Shown here: positions 16,423 through 25,269 of the stretch, one piece after another
Layout: the number at the start of each line of letters is the position of its first letter
How positions within the stretch are numbered: the first letter of the stretch is position 1
Source: Myxococcaceae bacterium
Lineage (GTDB): Bacteria > Myxococcota > Myxococcia > Myxococcales > Myxococcaceae
Length of the DNA: 40,057 nucleotides
Direction of reading: 5' to 3'
Assembly (NCBI GenBank): GCA_016926755.1
Contig: JAFGNZ010000190.1
Location: forward strand, 1-40,057
The notes under the pieces: model-generated
What the model saw: only the letters and a program-made list of their open reading frames with translations
The model's database searches: none
What the model was told of the DNA's origin: nothing
Position numbers and translations under genes: made by a program

Positions 16423-18429
16423 CTACTTCGCACCCGAGGCGCCGGGCGCCGCCGGCGCGCTGCCCAGGTGTTTCTCGAGGAACATGAGCGTCGACATCAT
16501 CGCGTAGTCCCGGTTGGCCTTCTTCTGGAAGCCGTGCCCCTCGTCGAGCGCGAGCATGTACCAGACGTCGGCGCCCCGGGCCCGCACCGCCTTGACGATC
16601 TGCTCCGCCTCGGACTGCGGCACGCGCGGATCATTCTTGCCCTGCAGCACGAGGAGCGCCGCGCGGATGCGCTCCACGAAGTTCAGCGGAGAGATCCGCT
16701 CCTGAACCTTGCGCACCTGCGGATCCCGCTCGTCCCCATACTCGGCGCGGCGCAAGTCCCTGCGGTAGGCCTGCGTGCTCTGCAGGAAGGTGGGCAGGGA
16801 GGAGATGCCCACCGCGTCCACCACGGCCTTGATGCGCTCCGGGTAGAAGACGGCCGTGGCCAGCACCATGTAGCCGCCGTACGAGCCGCCGTAGACGCCG
16901 ACGCGCGAGGCATTCAGGTCCTTCCGCGCGGCGATGAAGTCCAGCGTGGCGCCGATGTCCGCCAGGCTCTGCTCGCGCTTCACCCCGTCATCCATGGCCC
17001 GGTACGCCTTGCCGTAGCCCTCCGAGCCGCGCACGTTGGGCAGCAGCACCGCCATCTTCAGCTCGGTGACGACGAACTGGACGAGGGGGCTGAAGATGGG
17101 CTGGCTCTGGGCCTCGGGCCCGCCATGGAAGATGACCACCACGGGGGCCTTCCCGCTCACCCCCCGGGGCCGGTAGAGGAAGGCCGGAACCTGTACGCCG
17201 TCGGTGGAGGGGTAGCGCACCAGCTCCGGCTCGACGAAGGTGTCCGTGTTCAGGCCGCCCACCTCCGAGCGCGTCCACCGCGTCGTCTTCTTCGTGCGCA
17301 GGTCCAGCTGCCACACGTCGATGGGCGAGCGCGCCGTCATCATCGACAGGAACAGCGTGTCCGAGCGCCTGCCGGGGAACTTCAGCTCCGTCAGCACCCC
17401 CTGGGGCAGGCTCACCGGCGAGAGCGCGCTGGTGCGCGTGTCCAGGAGATACAGCCGGCTGGAGCCGTCCTCGTTGACGGGCAGCGCGAGCTGGCGGCCA
17501 TCCGGAGAGAGCTCGAGCTCCTCCACGTTCCAGCGGATGGACTTCGTCAGCGACGGCGGCGCGGCCGTGTACGGCGCCTTGGCGAGCTCCAGCCGGTACA
17601 GCTCCGCGAAGTCGCTGTAGCGATCCGTGATGAGGTAGACGCCCTGGCCATCCGGCGTGAAGCGGGCGTCCACGACGCTGCCCAGGCCCTCCTTGGGGGT
17701 GAGCTGGCGGCGCTCGTTCGTCTTCAGATCCACCACGTGCAGATCCGCGTCGGCCACGGAGCGGAACTGCTGGACCAGCAGCTTCGAGCCGTCCCGGGAG
17801 AAGTCGACGGGGTACCAGGTGCCCTTGGCCTCGGTGATGCGGCGGGCCTGGCGGGGGTTGTCCGTGGGCGCGACGTAGACGTCCGTGTCCTCCCCGTTGC
17901 GGAGGGTGTTGCCGTAGGCCAGCCACCTGCCATCGTGGGAGAGCTCCAGCCCCTCGTGGCGGCTCTTTCCGTCGGTGATGAGCTCCGAGCGGCCGGTGCT
18001 CCGGTCGAGCCGGAACACCTGGTAGAACTCACCGCCGCCCACGTCCTGCATGTAGAAGAGGGTGCTCGGGGAGCCCGGGAGGAGGCGCGCCTCGAAGATG
18101 GGCTCGGGGGTGAAGGTGAGCTGGGTGCGCGCGCCCATGGGCTGCTCCACCAGGTGGATCTGGCTCACCTCGGAGAAGCGCGTGGAGATGATCGCCTGCC
18201 TGCCATCGTCCGAGACGTCCAGCAGCTGCGCGTTGCGGGACTCGAGGTACTGACGGACGCGGGCCTCCAGCTCGGGAGGCACGGCGGGGATGCCACTGAC
18301 GAGGACATTGGGGAGCCCGGACAGCGGCGCCACACCGGCCACGGTGGAGTGCGCGGCGGGAGCGGGCTTCCCAGGCTGTGCCTGCGCGGTGAGCAGGGAC
18401 ACCAGGAGCGGCAGGGTGGAGAGGTTCAT
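16423..18429 (-). CDS. S9-family prolyl oligopeptidase / acylaminoacyl-peptidase
   Basis: The 668-residue protein has a signal peptide (MNLSTLPLLVSLLTAQAQ). An N-terminal beta-propeller with SHDGRWLAYG, SRDGSKLLV and SPDGRQLALP repeats spans about residues 70-400, and a C-terminal alpha/beta-hydrolase domain follows. The catalytic triad is visible: Ser516 in GGSYGG, Asp600 in GKNDPRV and His632 in DEGHGF. Such enzymes cut short peptides, the propeller limiting access to the active site. The signal peptide points to a periplasmic or secreted enzyme, in keeping with predatory nutrition. The small exported protein follows 10 bp downstream on the same strand. Confidence 0.93.
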   Translation of the reverse strand: MNLSTLPLLVSLLTAQAQPGKPAPAAHSTVAGVAPLSGLPNVLVSGIPAVPPELEARVRQYLESRNAQLLDVSDDGRQAIISTRFSEVSQIHLVEQPMGARTQLTFTPEPIFEARLLPGSPSTLFYMQDVGGGEFYQVFRLDRSTGRSELITDGKSRHEGLELSHDGRWLAYGNTLRNGEDTDVYVAPTDNPRQARRITEAKGTWYPVDFSRDGSKLLVQQFRSVADADLHVVDLKTNERRQLTPKEGLGSVVDARFTPDGQGVYLITDRYSDFAELYRLELAKAPYTAAPPSLTKSIRWNVEELELSPDGRQLALPVNEDGSSRLYLLDTRTSALSPVSLPQGVLTELKFPGRRSDTLFLSMMTARSPIDVWQLDLRTKKTTRWTRSEVGGLNTDTFVEPELVRYPSTDGVQVPAFLYRPRGVSGKAPVVVIFHGGPEAQSQPIFSPLVQFVVTELKMAVLLPNVRGSEGYGKAYRAMDDGVKREQSLADIGATLDFIAARKDLNASRVGVYGGSYGGYMVLATAVFYPERIKAVVDAVGISSLPTFLQSTQAYRRDLRRAEYGDERDPQVRKVQERISPLNFVERIRAALLVLQGKNDPRVPQSEAEQIVKAVRARGADVWYMLALDEGHGFQKKANRDYAMMSTLMFLEKHLGSAPAAPGASGAK

Positions 18430-18446
18430 AGGCCGGAGACCCTAAC

Positions 18447-18683
18447 TCAGAAGCCGTGCGGGTTCCTCGGCGGGTTCACCAGCCAGTCCACCATTGCGTC
18501 CAGCATCTTCCAAAGTCCGCCCCCCACGCCGCTGAAGCCCGGCTGCGGCGCGGCCCGCGGAGCCTGGCCGAGCCCTTCGCTCCCCCCAAGGCCCGCCCCG
18601 CTCCGCCTGACGCGCGACAGCATACAGGCGGTCTCTTGGCTCGGCATCCGCGATGCAGTGAAGATGGGGGTATAGGAGTCCAC
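18447..18683 (-). CDS. Possible small hypothetical protein
   Basis: An open frame of 78 codons with a GTG start ends 17 bp before the prolyl oligopeptidase start on the same strand. Codon third positions are G/C in most codons, and the C-terminus (LWKMLDAMVDWLVNPP) looks like an amphipathic helix. Against it, the frame abuts the divergent start at 18686, no homologue is recognised, and the middle is low-complexity Gly/Pro. It may instead be the promoter region of the two divergent transcription units. Confidence 0.25.
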   Translation of the reverse strand: MDSYTPIFTASRMPSQETACMLSRVRRSGAGLGGSEGLGQAPRAAPQPGFSGVGGGLWKMLDAMVDWLVNPPRNPHGF

Positions 18684-18685
18684 AC

Positions 18686-19897
18686 ATGCGTGCCCCCAGC
18701 ATCCTGCTGCTCCTCTTCGCCGCCGCCGCGAACGCCCAGCCCTCCCAGAAGGCGCCGCCCGAAGAGCTCCTCACGCCGCCTCCCATCACCTCCGCGCCCC
18801 GAGACGATGAGCCCCTGCCGGTCCGCGTGCCCGAACCGGCTGCCAACCCCGAGGACGAGTTCCTCCCGCTCCCCGGCACCTCCGCTTCTCCCGCCGAGCC
18901 GCCCCCGCCGCCGCGCGCCACCTCCACGCCTCGAATCGCGCCACCGAGCACCCCGCCACCGCCGCGCGCCGCCACCGCCGCACCAGCCCAGCCCGCGCCG
19001 CCCCGCGCCGTCGGCCCCGCCGAGCCCGCCAGGAGCCGCGCCCTGCGCTACAGCCGCTACTCCGCGGGCGCGGGGGGCCCCGTCCTCGCGCTCGCCGAGG
19101 GGATGATCGGCATCGCCACCGGCGCGATGCTGGGCTCCGCCTTCGACATCGCCAGCAGCCAGGAGGACAGCGATGGCTACACGGGGGCCATCATCGGCGG
19201 GCTCACGCTGGGCACCGCCGCCACCATCTACCAGTACTTCGTCCCCATCGGGCGCCGCGAGGGGCTGCTCGCCGCGGGCGCGGCGACGGCGGGGTTGATG
19301 GCCAGCCTCACCCTCGCCAACTCGCGTGACTTGAGCGACCAGGACAGCTCGATGCTCGCCTTTGGCGCCACCCAGGCGGGCGTCGCCGCCGTGCTCCTGC
19401 TCACCGCGGGCGGCGGGGACGTGAGCGCCGGAGACGCGGGGCTCATCGGCGCCACCTCGCTCTACAGCTTCATCATCGTGGGCCTCGTCGAGTACATCCA
19501 CGCCAAGCAGACCCAGCAGCACTACAACTACGTGCCCCTCCTGCTGGCGCCCGCCGTCGGCATGGCCCTGGGCGGGTTGATCGCCATCCCCGCGGAGATG
19601 TCGTCCACCGGCGTCTTCGAGCTCACCGCCTATCCGCTCGGCACGGGCCTGCTGGCGCTCCTGCTCGGCTCGCGGCTGGCCGACAACGTCCTCGTCGCCA
19701 AGGCGATGCTGGGCACCATCGCCGGCACCTTCGCCATCGTCGGCATGGTCAACCTGCTCTCCGGCGCGCCCGTGGAGGCTCCCCAGGCGTCCGCCTCCGC
19801 CGAGTCCTTCGAGGCCATGCCCGTCCCCGTGGTGATGACGGCGGGCCGCAACCATGACTCGCTCGCGGCGGGCCCTGGCCTCTTCGTGCGGTTCTGA
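18686..19897 (+). CDS. Paralogous exported membrane protein 1 of 3, unknown function
   Basis: The 403-residue protein has a signal peptide (MRAPSILLLLFAAAANAQ), then a Pro/Ala-rich linker of about 95 residues. The core opens with RYSRYSAGAGGP and contains several glycine-rich hydrophobic segments, including GYTGAIIGGLTLGTAATIYQ and APAVGMALGGL. The C-terminus ends AAGPGLFVRF. The next two genes encode clear homologues in the same order of blocks, so this is a tandem triplication. The start has TAGGAG seven to eight bases upstream. The second gene begins 7 bp after this stop, so the trio is an operon. The final residues alternate hydrophobic/polar and end in Phe, like the beta-signal of outer-membrane proteins, but the core looks helical. 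The function is not recognised. Confidence 0.75.
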   Translation: MRAPSILLLLFAAAANAQPSQKAPPEELLTPPPITSAPRDDEPLPVRVPEPAANPEDEFLPLPGTSASPAEPPPPPRATSTPRIAPPSTPPPPRAATAAPAQPAPPRAVGPAEPARSRALRYSRYSAGAGGPVLALAEGMIGIATGAMLGSAFDIASSQEDSDGYTGAIIGGLTLGTAATIYQYFVPIGRREGLLAAGAATAGLMASLTLANSRDLSDQDSSMLAFGATQAGVAAVLLLTAGGGDVSAGDAGLIGATSLYSFIIVGLVEYIHAKQTQQHYNYVPLLLAPAVGMALGGLIAIPAEMSSTGVFELTAYPLGTGLLALLLGSRLADNVLVAKAMLGTIAGTFAIVGMVNLLSGAPVEAPQASASAESFEAMPVPVVMTAGRNHDSLAAGPGLFVRF

Positions 19898-19904
19898 GGT
19901 CCCC

Positions 19905-20927
19905 ATGCGCTCGCTCCTGCTCCTGGTGTGTCTCGTCTCCGCCGCAGCCGGCGCCCAGCCCCTGGGGCGCTTCTCCGCCCAGGCCGAGCCTCCTGACTCC
20001 TCCTCGTCTCCGGACGAGCCCGACTGGGCCAGGACGCCTCCCGCCGAGGGCCCCGCCGAGCCCGCGGGAGTGCGCGCGCGGCGCTACAGCCGCTTCTCCG
20101 CGGGCCCGGGGGGCCCCTCGCTCGTGGTGCTCGAGGTCATCATCGGCCTGGCCGGGGGCGCCATGGTGGGCTCCTCTTTCGACGCCGAGGGCGAGACCAA
20201 CCACTTCTATACCGGCGCCATGCTGGGCGGGCTCACGCTGGGCACCGCCGGCACCCTCTACCAGTACTTCCTCCCCGTGGAGCGCCGCGAGTCGCTCCTC
20301 ACCGCCTTCGCCGCGGTGGCGGGGCTCTCGGCGGGCATCGGCTTCGCCAACAACCAGGACCTGCCCGATCGGGACCGGGCGATCATCGCCCTCATGTCCT
20401 CCCAGCTCGGCGTGTTCTCCTCGCTCCTGCTCACCTCCGGGGACCTGGAGCTGAGCGGCTCGGACCTGGGGCTGATCAGCATCATGCCCATCTACACCAC
20501 GCTCTTCGCCGGGTTCATCGAGCTGATCAACGATGCCCAGAGCACCCGGGGGTACAACTACGCGCCCATGCTGATCGCGCCCGCGGTGGGCATGGCCATC
20601 GGCGGCCTGCTCTCCATTCCCCTGGAGCTGAACGGCCTGGGCTTCGCGCTCATCACCGCGATTCCGCTCTCCATCACCGGGATGACGTTCGGCTTCGCGG
20701 TCGCGATCTCCCGGGGACTCTCGGCCGGCGCCGCGAGGGCCGGGCTCATCTCCCTGAGCGCCAGCCTGGTGATCACCGCGCTGACCACCGCCCTCACCTA
20801 CGTCCCGCCTCCCCAGGAGCGGGCCTCCGCCAGCGCCGTGCGGATCACCCCCATGCCCGTCCTGCTGGCCGCGGGCCGCGACCACTCCGGGCTCGCCGCG
20901 GGGCCCGGCCTGTGGATCCAGTTCTGA
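19905..20927 (+). CDS. Paralogous exported membrane protein 2 of 3, unknown function
   Basis: This 340-residue member has a signal peptide (MRSLLLLVCLVSAAAGAQ) and a much shorter linker than its neighbours (about 40 residues). The core keeps RYSRFSAGPGGP, FYTGAMLGGLTLGTAGTLYQ, the QLGV block, IAPAVGMAIGGL, and a C-terminus AAGPGLWIQF. It has diverged most from the other two, for instance lacking the GGGDVS motif found in copies 1 and 3 (here SGDLELSGSD). The ATG at 19905 begins right after the previous stop. The order of conserved blocks shows that the copies arose by duplication. No function is recognised. Confidence 0.75.
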   Translation: MRSLLLLVCLVSAAAGAQPLGRFSAQAEPPDSSSSPDEPDWARTPPAEGPAEPAGVRARRYSRFSAGPGGPSLVVLEVIIGLAGGAMVGSSFDAEGETNHFYTGAMLGGLTLGTAGTLYQYFLPVERRESLLTAFAAVAGLSAGIGFANNQDLPDRDRAIIALMSSQLGVFSSLLLTSGDLELSGSDLGLISIMPIYTTLFAGFIELINDAQSTRGYNYAPMLIAPAVGMAIGGLLSIPLELNGLGFALITAIPLSITGMTFGFAVAISRGLSAGAARAGLISLSASLVITALTTALTYVPPPQERASASAVRITPMPVLLAAGRDHSGLAAGPGLWIQF

Positions 20928-20958
20928 GCCTCCCCCCATGCCTCCAGGAGCCCACCCC

Positions 20959-22011
20959 ATGCGGTCCATCGCCATCCTGCTGAGCCTCGTGGCGGCCGTC
21001 GCCAGCGCCCAGCAGCCCGACGCGCCCACCGCGCAGCCCGAGCCGACGCCGCCCCCCATCACCCCCGCGCCGCCGAGCGAGCTGCCTCCACCTCCGCCCC
21101 CGCCGTCCACGGCCCTGCCCCCGCCGGCCGCCGGCCCCGCCGAGTCCCCGGGCGAGCGCGCGGTGCGCTACAGCCGCTTCTCCGCGGGCGGGGGCGGGCC
21201 GCTGCTCGCCTTCACCGAGGTCCTCGCCGGCGTCGTCAGCGGCGCCATCCTCGGGATCAGCTACGACGACCCGGACAATGACAAGGAGAGCAACGCCTAT
21301 ACGGGCGCGGTGATCGGCGGGCTCACGCTGGGCACCGCCGCCATCGTCTACCAGTACTTCCTCCCCGTGGAGCGCAACGAGGCGTTCCTGGCCGCGGGCG
21401 GAGCGGCGACGGCCTTCCTCGCGGGCATCTCCGTCGCCGCGGACTCGGACATGTCCGCGCGGGAGGCCGCCCTGGTGACGTTCCTCAGCACGCAGATCGG
21501 CGTGGCCACCGTGCTCGCGCTCACGTATGGGGGCGGGGACGTGAGCACCGGGGACGCGGCGCTGGTGGGCATGGTGTCCCTCTACACGCTCGCCCTCACC
21601 GGGCTCACCCAGGGCATCATCGACGGGGCGAGCAGCTCCGACACGAACTACGTCCCCACGTTGGTTGCCCCCGCGGTGGGCATGGCCCTGGGCGGCCTGC
21701 TCTCCCTGGCGCTGGAGATGGATCCCTCGCGCGTGCTCAAGCTCACGCTGATCCCGCTCGGGGTGGGCCTGACGATGCTCACGCTGGGCGCCGCCCTCGC
21801 CGAGGGCACCACCGTGCCGCTGACCGCGCTGGCCGGCGTCGTCACCTCGTTCGCCCTCACGCTCCTGTTGACCTCGGATCCGGGCGTGCCCACGGAGAGG
21901 GACAGCCTGCGCCGCGCCGACTTCCAGGCCATGCCGGTGCCGGTGGTGATGGCGGCGGGCCGCGACAACAGCTCCGTCGCCGCGGGCCCGGGCCTCTTCG
22001 TGCGCTTCTGA
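20959..22011 (+). CDS. Paralogous exported membrane protein 3 of 3, unknown function
   Basis: The 350-residue member starts MRSIAILLSLVAAVASAQ, with AGGAG nine bases upstream of the ATG at 20959; an ATG at 20938 would add seven residues before the signal peptide. A Pro-rich linker follows, then RYSRFSAGGGGP, YTGAVIGGLTLGTAAIVYQY, TYGGGDVSTGD, APAVGMALGGL and the C-terminus AAGPGLFVRF. It resembles copy 1 more than copy 2. The gene is convergent with the HTH regulator and its stop is 13 bp from that gene's stop. Confidence 0.75.
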   Translation: MRSIAILLSLVAAVASAQQPDAPTAQPEPTPPPITPAPPSELPPPPPPPSTALPPPAAGPAESPGERAVRYSRFSAGGGGPLLAFTEVLAGVVSGAILGISYDDPDNDKESNAYTGAVIGGLTLGTAAIVYQYFLPVERNEAFLAAGGAATAFLAGISVAADSDMSAREAALVTFLSTQIGVATVLALTYGGGDVSTGDAALVGMVSLYTLALTGLTQGIIDGASSSDTNYVPTLVAPAVGMALGGLLSLALEMDPSRVLKLTLIPLGVGLTMLTLGAALAEGTTVPLTALAGVVTSFALTLLLTSDPGVPTERDSLRRADFQAMPVPVVMAAGRDNSSVAAGPGLFVRF

Positions 22012-22024
22012 GCGGGGCCCCCGC

Positions 22025-22843
22025 TCAGCCGAGGGCATCCAGCGCGCCGAGTCGCTCGAGCACCTGCTGCGCGTCCCGAGCCTCTCCCAGGCGATCCGCC
22101 AGGCCATGGCTGGCCAGCCGTGCGATGTGCGCCAACCTGCAGAGGTGGGTGCGTCCCCGCTCGCTCACGAGCACCACCAACACGCGCAGGGGCAGTCCGT
22201 CCGGCGTGTCCGCCTTGAGCGGGCGCGCCAGCGTCACCAGGGCCGCCGTGGGCGAGGCGCCGCCCGTCATGAAGGCATGGGGCACCGCGACGCCGTTGCC
22301 CACCGCGCTCGGGCGCTCCTCTTCGCGCCGTCGCAGCATCGTCGCCAGCGCCGCGGCTCCCACCTCGGGCCACGCGGTCGCCAGACGCCCCGCCATGAGG
22401 TCCAGGGCGTCCTCCAGGCGCGCGCAGGAGAGCCCGAGGACGACCCGCTCCGGGCTCAGCAAGGGCGCCAGGGGAGTGGGGGGCGCGTCCTTGCGGGCAG
22501 CGGGCAGCGGGAACTCCCGGTCGAGGAGCTCGCGCACCCGGAGCAACTGCGCGCCCGTGAGGTTGCGGCGCGCCAGCTCCAGCACCAACGCGCGGGCGCC
22601 TGGCTCCTGCTCCAGGTAGCTGGCCACGAAGGGGTTGATCCGGTGCGCCACATCCATCAGCAGGGTGGGCGGCACGTCCAGCTCCCGGGCGATGGCCGAC
22701 AGGCGCTCGGGGGTGGGGACCGCGTCCAGGCCATGTTCCACCCGGCTCAGATAGGCGCTGGACACGCCAATGCGCCGCGCGAGGTCCCTCAGCGAGAGCC
22801 CCGCATCCACACGCAGCAAGCGAAGGGTTGCTCCAAAGTGCAT
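22025..22843 (-). CDS. XRE-type HTH regulator fused to a PTS EIIA type-2 domain
   Basis: This 272-residue protein has an N-terminal XRE/Cro helix-turn-helix (about residues 4-60: LRLLRVDAGLSLRDLARRIG, SSAYLSRVEHG). The C-terminal half (about 125-270) is an EIIA type-2 (fructose/nitrogen PTS) domain. The phospho-acceptor motif is GNGVAVPHA, with His189. In EIIA-Ntr proteins this His is phosphorylated by NPr, and the protein regulates K+ and nitrogen metabolism. Fusion to a DNA-binding domain suggests a transcription factor controlled by PTS phosphorylation. It lies 61 bp downstream of the cation/proton antiporter gene on the same strand, probably in one transcript, so it may regulate ion transport genes. 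Which sites it binds is unknown. Confidence 0.88.
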   Translation of the reverse strand: MHFGATLRLLRVDAGLSLRDLARRIGVSSAYLSRVEHGLDAVPTPERLSAIARELDVPPTLLMDVAHRINPFVASYLEQEPGARALVLELARRNLTGAQLLRVRELLDREFPLPAARKDAPPTPLAPLLSPERVVLGLSCARLEDALDLMAGRLATAWPEVGAAALATMLRRREEERPSAVGNGVAVPHAFMTGGASPTAALVTLARPLKADTPDGLPLRVLVVLVSERGRTHLCRLAHIARLASHGLADRLGEARDAQQVLERLGALDALG

Positions 22844-22904
22844 GGTCCACTCGTCCCCAGGCCAGGTGTCCCGCTCCGATCAGGAGGAGAGCCGGTGGGG
22901 CGGC

Positions 22905-25058
22905 TCAGGATACGACGCTGCCCGCGGGAAGCTCCTCTGCTGATTCGGCGGCGGCCGCCTCGGCGCGGGCGGCCACCGGGTGGCGCACGACCAGCAGCGA
23001 GGTAGGCGCGTCCTGGACAATGCGCTCGCGGTGCAGTCCGAAGAGGTTGCTCTCCAGGCCCCACTCGGCTCCCACGCCCACCACGACCAGATCATAGCCC
23101 TTGCGAGACTCCTCCAGGGCGGCCGCCTCGGGCTCCGGGTGGGCCACCACCTGGAAGCGCACCTGCCCCGACTCCTCGGGGAAGAGGTCCTCCACCCGCG
23201 TCCGCTTCACCGCGCCTTCGGGGGGCTGGTCGGGCGAGGTGATGTGAAGGAGGGTCACCTCCGCGCCCGCATGGCGCAGCAGCCGCTGTGCCAGCTCGAG
23301 GGCCGTCTTGTCATGCGGACTGCCGATGAAGGGGACGAGGATGCGGCGGAGCTCCTTCAGGCCCCGGTCCACCAGCACGGCCACATCCGTCCCCGCCTCC
23401 TGCATGACTTCGTGCACCGTGCCCCCCAGCACCGTGCGGCTGAACAGCGGCTTGTGCCAGCCGAGCAGGATGAGGTCGGCTCGCTTGGCCTCGGCCGTGC
23501 GACAGATGTCCGTCCCCGGCTCCGAGGAGACGAACGAGAGCGGGCGCACCTCCATGCCCAGGTGTTGCGCTCGGCCCAGGAGCGGCGCCAGGGCGCTCTC
23601 CTGCGGTGTCGGGTCGTGCTTCAGGTGGAAGGACGCACGCTCCGTGGAGGGGATGAGGTGGAGGGCGTACATCTGCGCGCTCTTCGTGTCCCCCGCAGTG
23701 AGGGCGTGGCTGAGCAAGGCCATGCCGGGCCCGACCCTCCCATGAGACACGCACATCAGCACGGTGAAGGGCGGGGCGCTCGCGAGGGCCGGGACCGGGA
23801 CGGCGTCGATGCGGTCTCGCGCCAGCTCCTCCAGCGGGTAGATCCACTTGAGCAGCGGCGTGGTGATGAACGTCGTCACCAGCGCCATGATCACCATCAT
23901 CGTGAAGAGCGTAGGGGAGATGACGCCCAGGTCCAGGCCGATGTTGAGGACGATGATCTCCATCAGCCCGCGGGTGTTCATCAGGACGCCCACGGCGCCT
24001 GCCTCGCGCCAGCGCATGCCCGTGAGGCGCGCGGCCACCGCGCTGCCGCCGAACTTGCCCACGCACGCGATGACGATGATGAGCCCGCACATGGCCCACG
24101 ACTCCGCGGTGGAGAGCAGGCCCACCTGCGTGCGCAGGCCGCTGTAGGCAAAGAAGAGGGGCAGCAGCAGCACCACCGCCACGTCCTCCAGCTTCTCCGC
24201 CAGGGCCTCGGCCAGCCCGCCCTCCTTGGGGATGACGGCCCCCATCATGAAGGCGCCGAAGAGCGCGTGGATGCCGATGAGCTCGGTGGCCCAGGCGGAG
24301 GCCAGCAGCAACAGCAGCGTGCCCGCCACCACGTTCTGGGTGAGCCCGTCCTTGCTGGCCACGCGCGCGCCCATGCGCGCCAGGAAGGGCCTCACCGCCA
24401 GCAGCATCACGGCGATGTAGAGGAGCGCGAAGAGCGTCGTCCACGCCGCCTGCGTCGGGCTCGCCGCGCGGACGATGGAGACCACGAAGGCCAGCAGGCA
24501 CCACGCCGTCACGTCATCCACCGCGGCACAGGCAATGGTGATGGCCCCCACCTTGGAGTGCATGAGGCGGCGCTCGGTGAGGATGCGCGCCAGCACCGGG
24601 AAGGCGGTGATGCTCATCGCCACGCCCATGAAGAGCACGAAGGAAGAGAAGGGCACCTCCGGCTCGCTGAGCCGCGGGTAGAGCCACAGCGCCGCCGCCG
24701 TCCCCAGCGCGAACGGGACGATGATGCTGGTGTGGCTGATGGCCACCGAGCTGTGGCCACGGCCCTTGAGCAGCTTGGGATCCAGCTCCAGCCCGATGAG
24801 GAACATGAAGAGGATGAGCCCCACCTGGCTCAGCATCTTCAGCACCGGCAGGCTGGAGCTCGGGAAGAGCTGGCCCAGGGCCTCGGGCCACAACCACCCC
24901 AGCAGCGAAGGGCCCAGGACGATGCCCGCCACCACCTCGGCGATCACCATCGGCTGCCCCAGCCACCGCGCCCCGCGCCCGATGAGCCGGGACACGCCGA
25001 TGATGACGATGAACTGCACGATGAGCAGGCTCACACCTGTAAGCGTTGGTCCGTGCAC
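22905..25058 (-). CDS. CPA2-family cation:proton antiporter with C-terminal Usp domains
   Basis: The 717-residue protein has an N-terminal Na+/H+ exchanger (CPA2/KefB-like) domain of about 400 residues with some twelve hydrophobic segments, including GIVLGPSLLGWL, FLIGLELDPKLL and the DDVTAW-type stretch AAVDDVTAWCLL (ion-binding Asp pair). Two universal-stress-protein-like domains follow (about 430-570 and 575-700), with LILLGWHKP, HEVMQEAGTDVAVLVDRG and LVVVGVGAEWG. It should exchange K+ or Na+ for H+ across the inner membrane, with the Usp domains acting as nucleotide-binding regulators. The start is GTG at 25058 with AGGAG six bases upstream. A 28-bp palindrome lies just upstream of that site. 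The HTH-EIIA gene follows. Confidence 0.92.
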   Translation of the reverse strand: MHGPTLTGVSLLIVQFIVIIGVSRLIGRGARWLGQPMVIAEVVAGIVLGPSLLGWLWPEALGQLFPSSSLPVLKMLSQVGLILFMFLIGLELDPKLLKGRGHSSVAISHTSIIVPFALGTAAALWLYPRLSEPEVPFSSFVLFMGVAMSITAFPVLARILTERRLMHSKVGAITIACAAVDDVTAWCLLAFVVSIVRAASPTQAAWTTLFALLYIAVMLLAVRPFLARMGARVASKDGLTQNVVAGTLLLLLASAWATELIGIHALFGAFMMGAVIPKEGGLAEALAEKLEDVAVVLLLPLFFAYSGLRTQVGLLSTAESWAMCGLIIVIACVGKFGGSAVAARLTGMRWREAGAVGVLMNTRGLMEIIVLNIGLDLGVISPTLFTMMVIMALVTTFITTPLLKWIYPLEELARDRIDAVPVPALASAPPFTVLMCVSHGRVGPGMALLSHALTAGDTKSAQMYALHLIPSTERASFHLKHDPTPQESALAPLLGRAQHLGMEVRPLSFVSSEPGTDICRTAEAKRADLILLGWHKPLFSRTVLGGTVHEVMQEAGTDVAVLVDRGLKELRRILVPFIGSPHDKTALELAQRLLRHAGAEVTLLHITSPDQPPEGAVKRTRVEDLFPEESGQVRFQVVAHPEPEAAALEESRKGYDLVVVGVGAEWGLESNLFGLHRERIVQDAPTSLLVVRHPVAARAEAAAAESAEELPAGSVVS

Positions 25059-25071
25059 GAGGGCTCCTGGC

Positions 25072-25099
25072 GGGTTGTTAAGTAGCTACTTACCAACCC
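25072..25099. promoter_or_regulatory. 28-bp near-perfect palindrome upstream of the antiporter
   Basis: The inner 14 bp TAAGTAG|CTACTTA (25079-25092) are perfectly symmetric. The flanks extend the symmetry to GGGTTG (25072-25077) and CAACCC (25094-25099), with a single mismatched pair at 25078/25093. It sits 3 bp upstream of the antiporter Shine-Dalgarno (25064-25068) in an otherwise GC-rich region. The position and symmetry suggest a repressor operator; as RNA it could also fold into a hairpin. Confidence 0.6.
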
Positions 25100-25269
25100 C
25101 CCCGAAGGGGCGTCAACCGGGGTGGCCGGAGGCGCGGGGCAGGAGGCAGGCAGCCCTGCGCCTCGACACCTGGAGCATCCGGATCGTCGGCCGCTCCACT
25201 TGCGGGCACGGCCGCCTCCCATGCCCCCGCCGGGTTGCGCGGTACGGGTAAAGGGTATGTGATGGCCGG

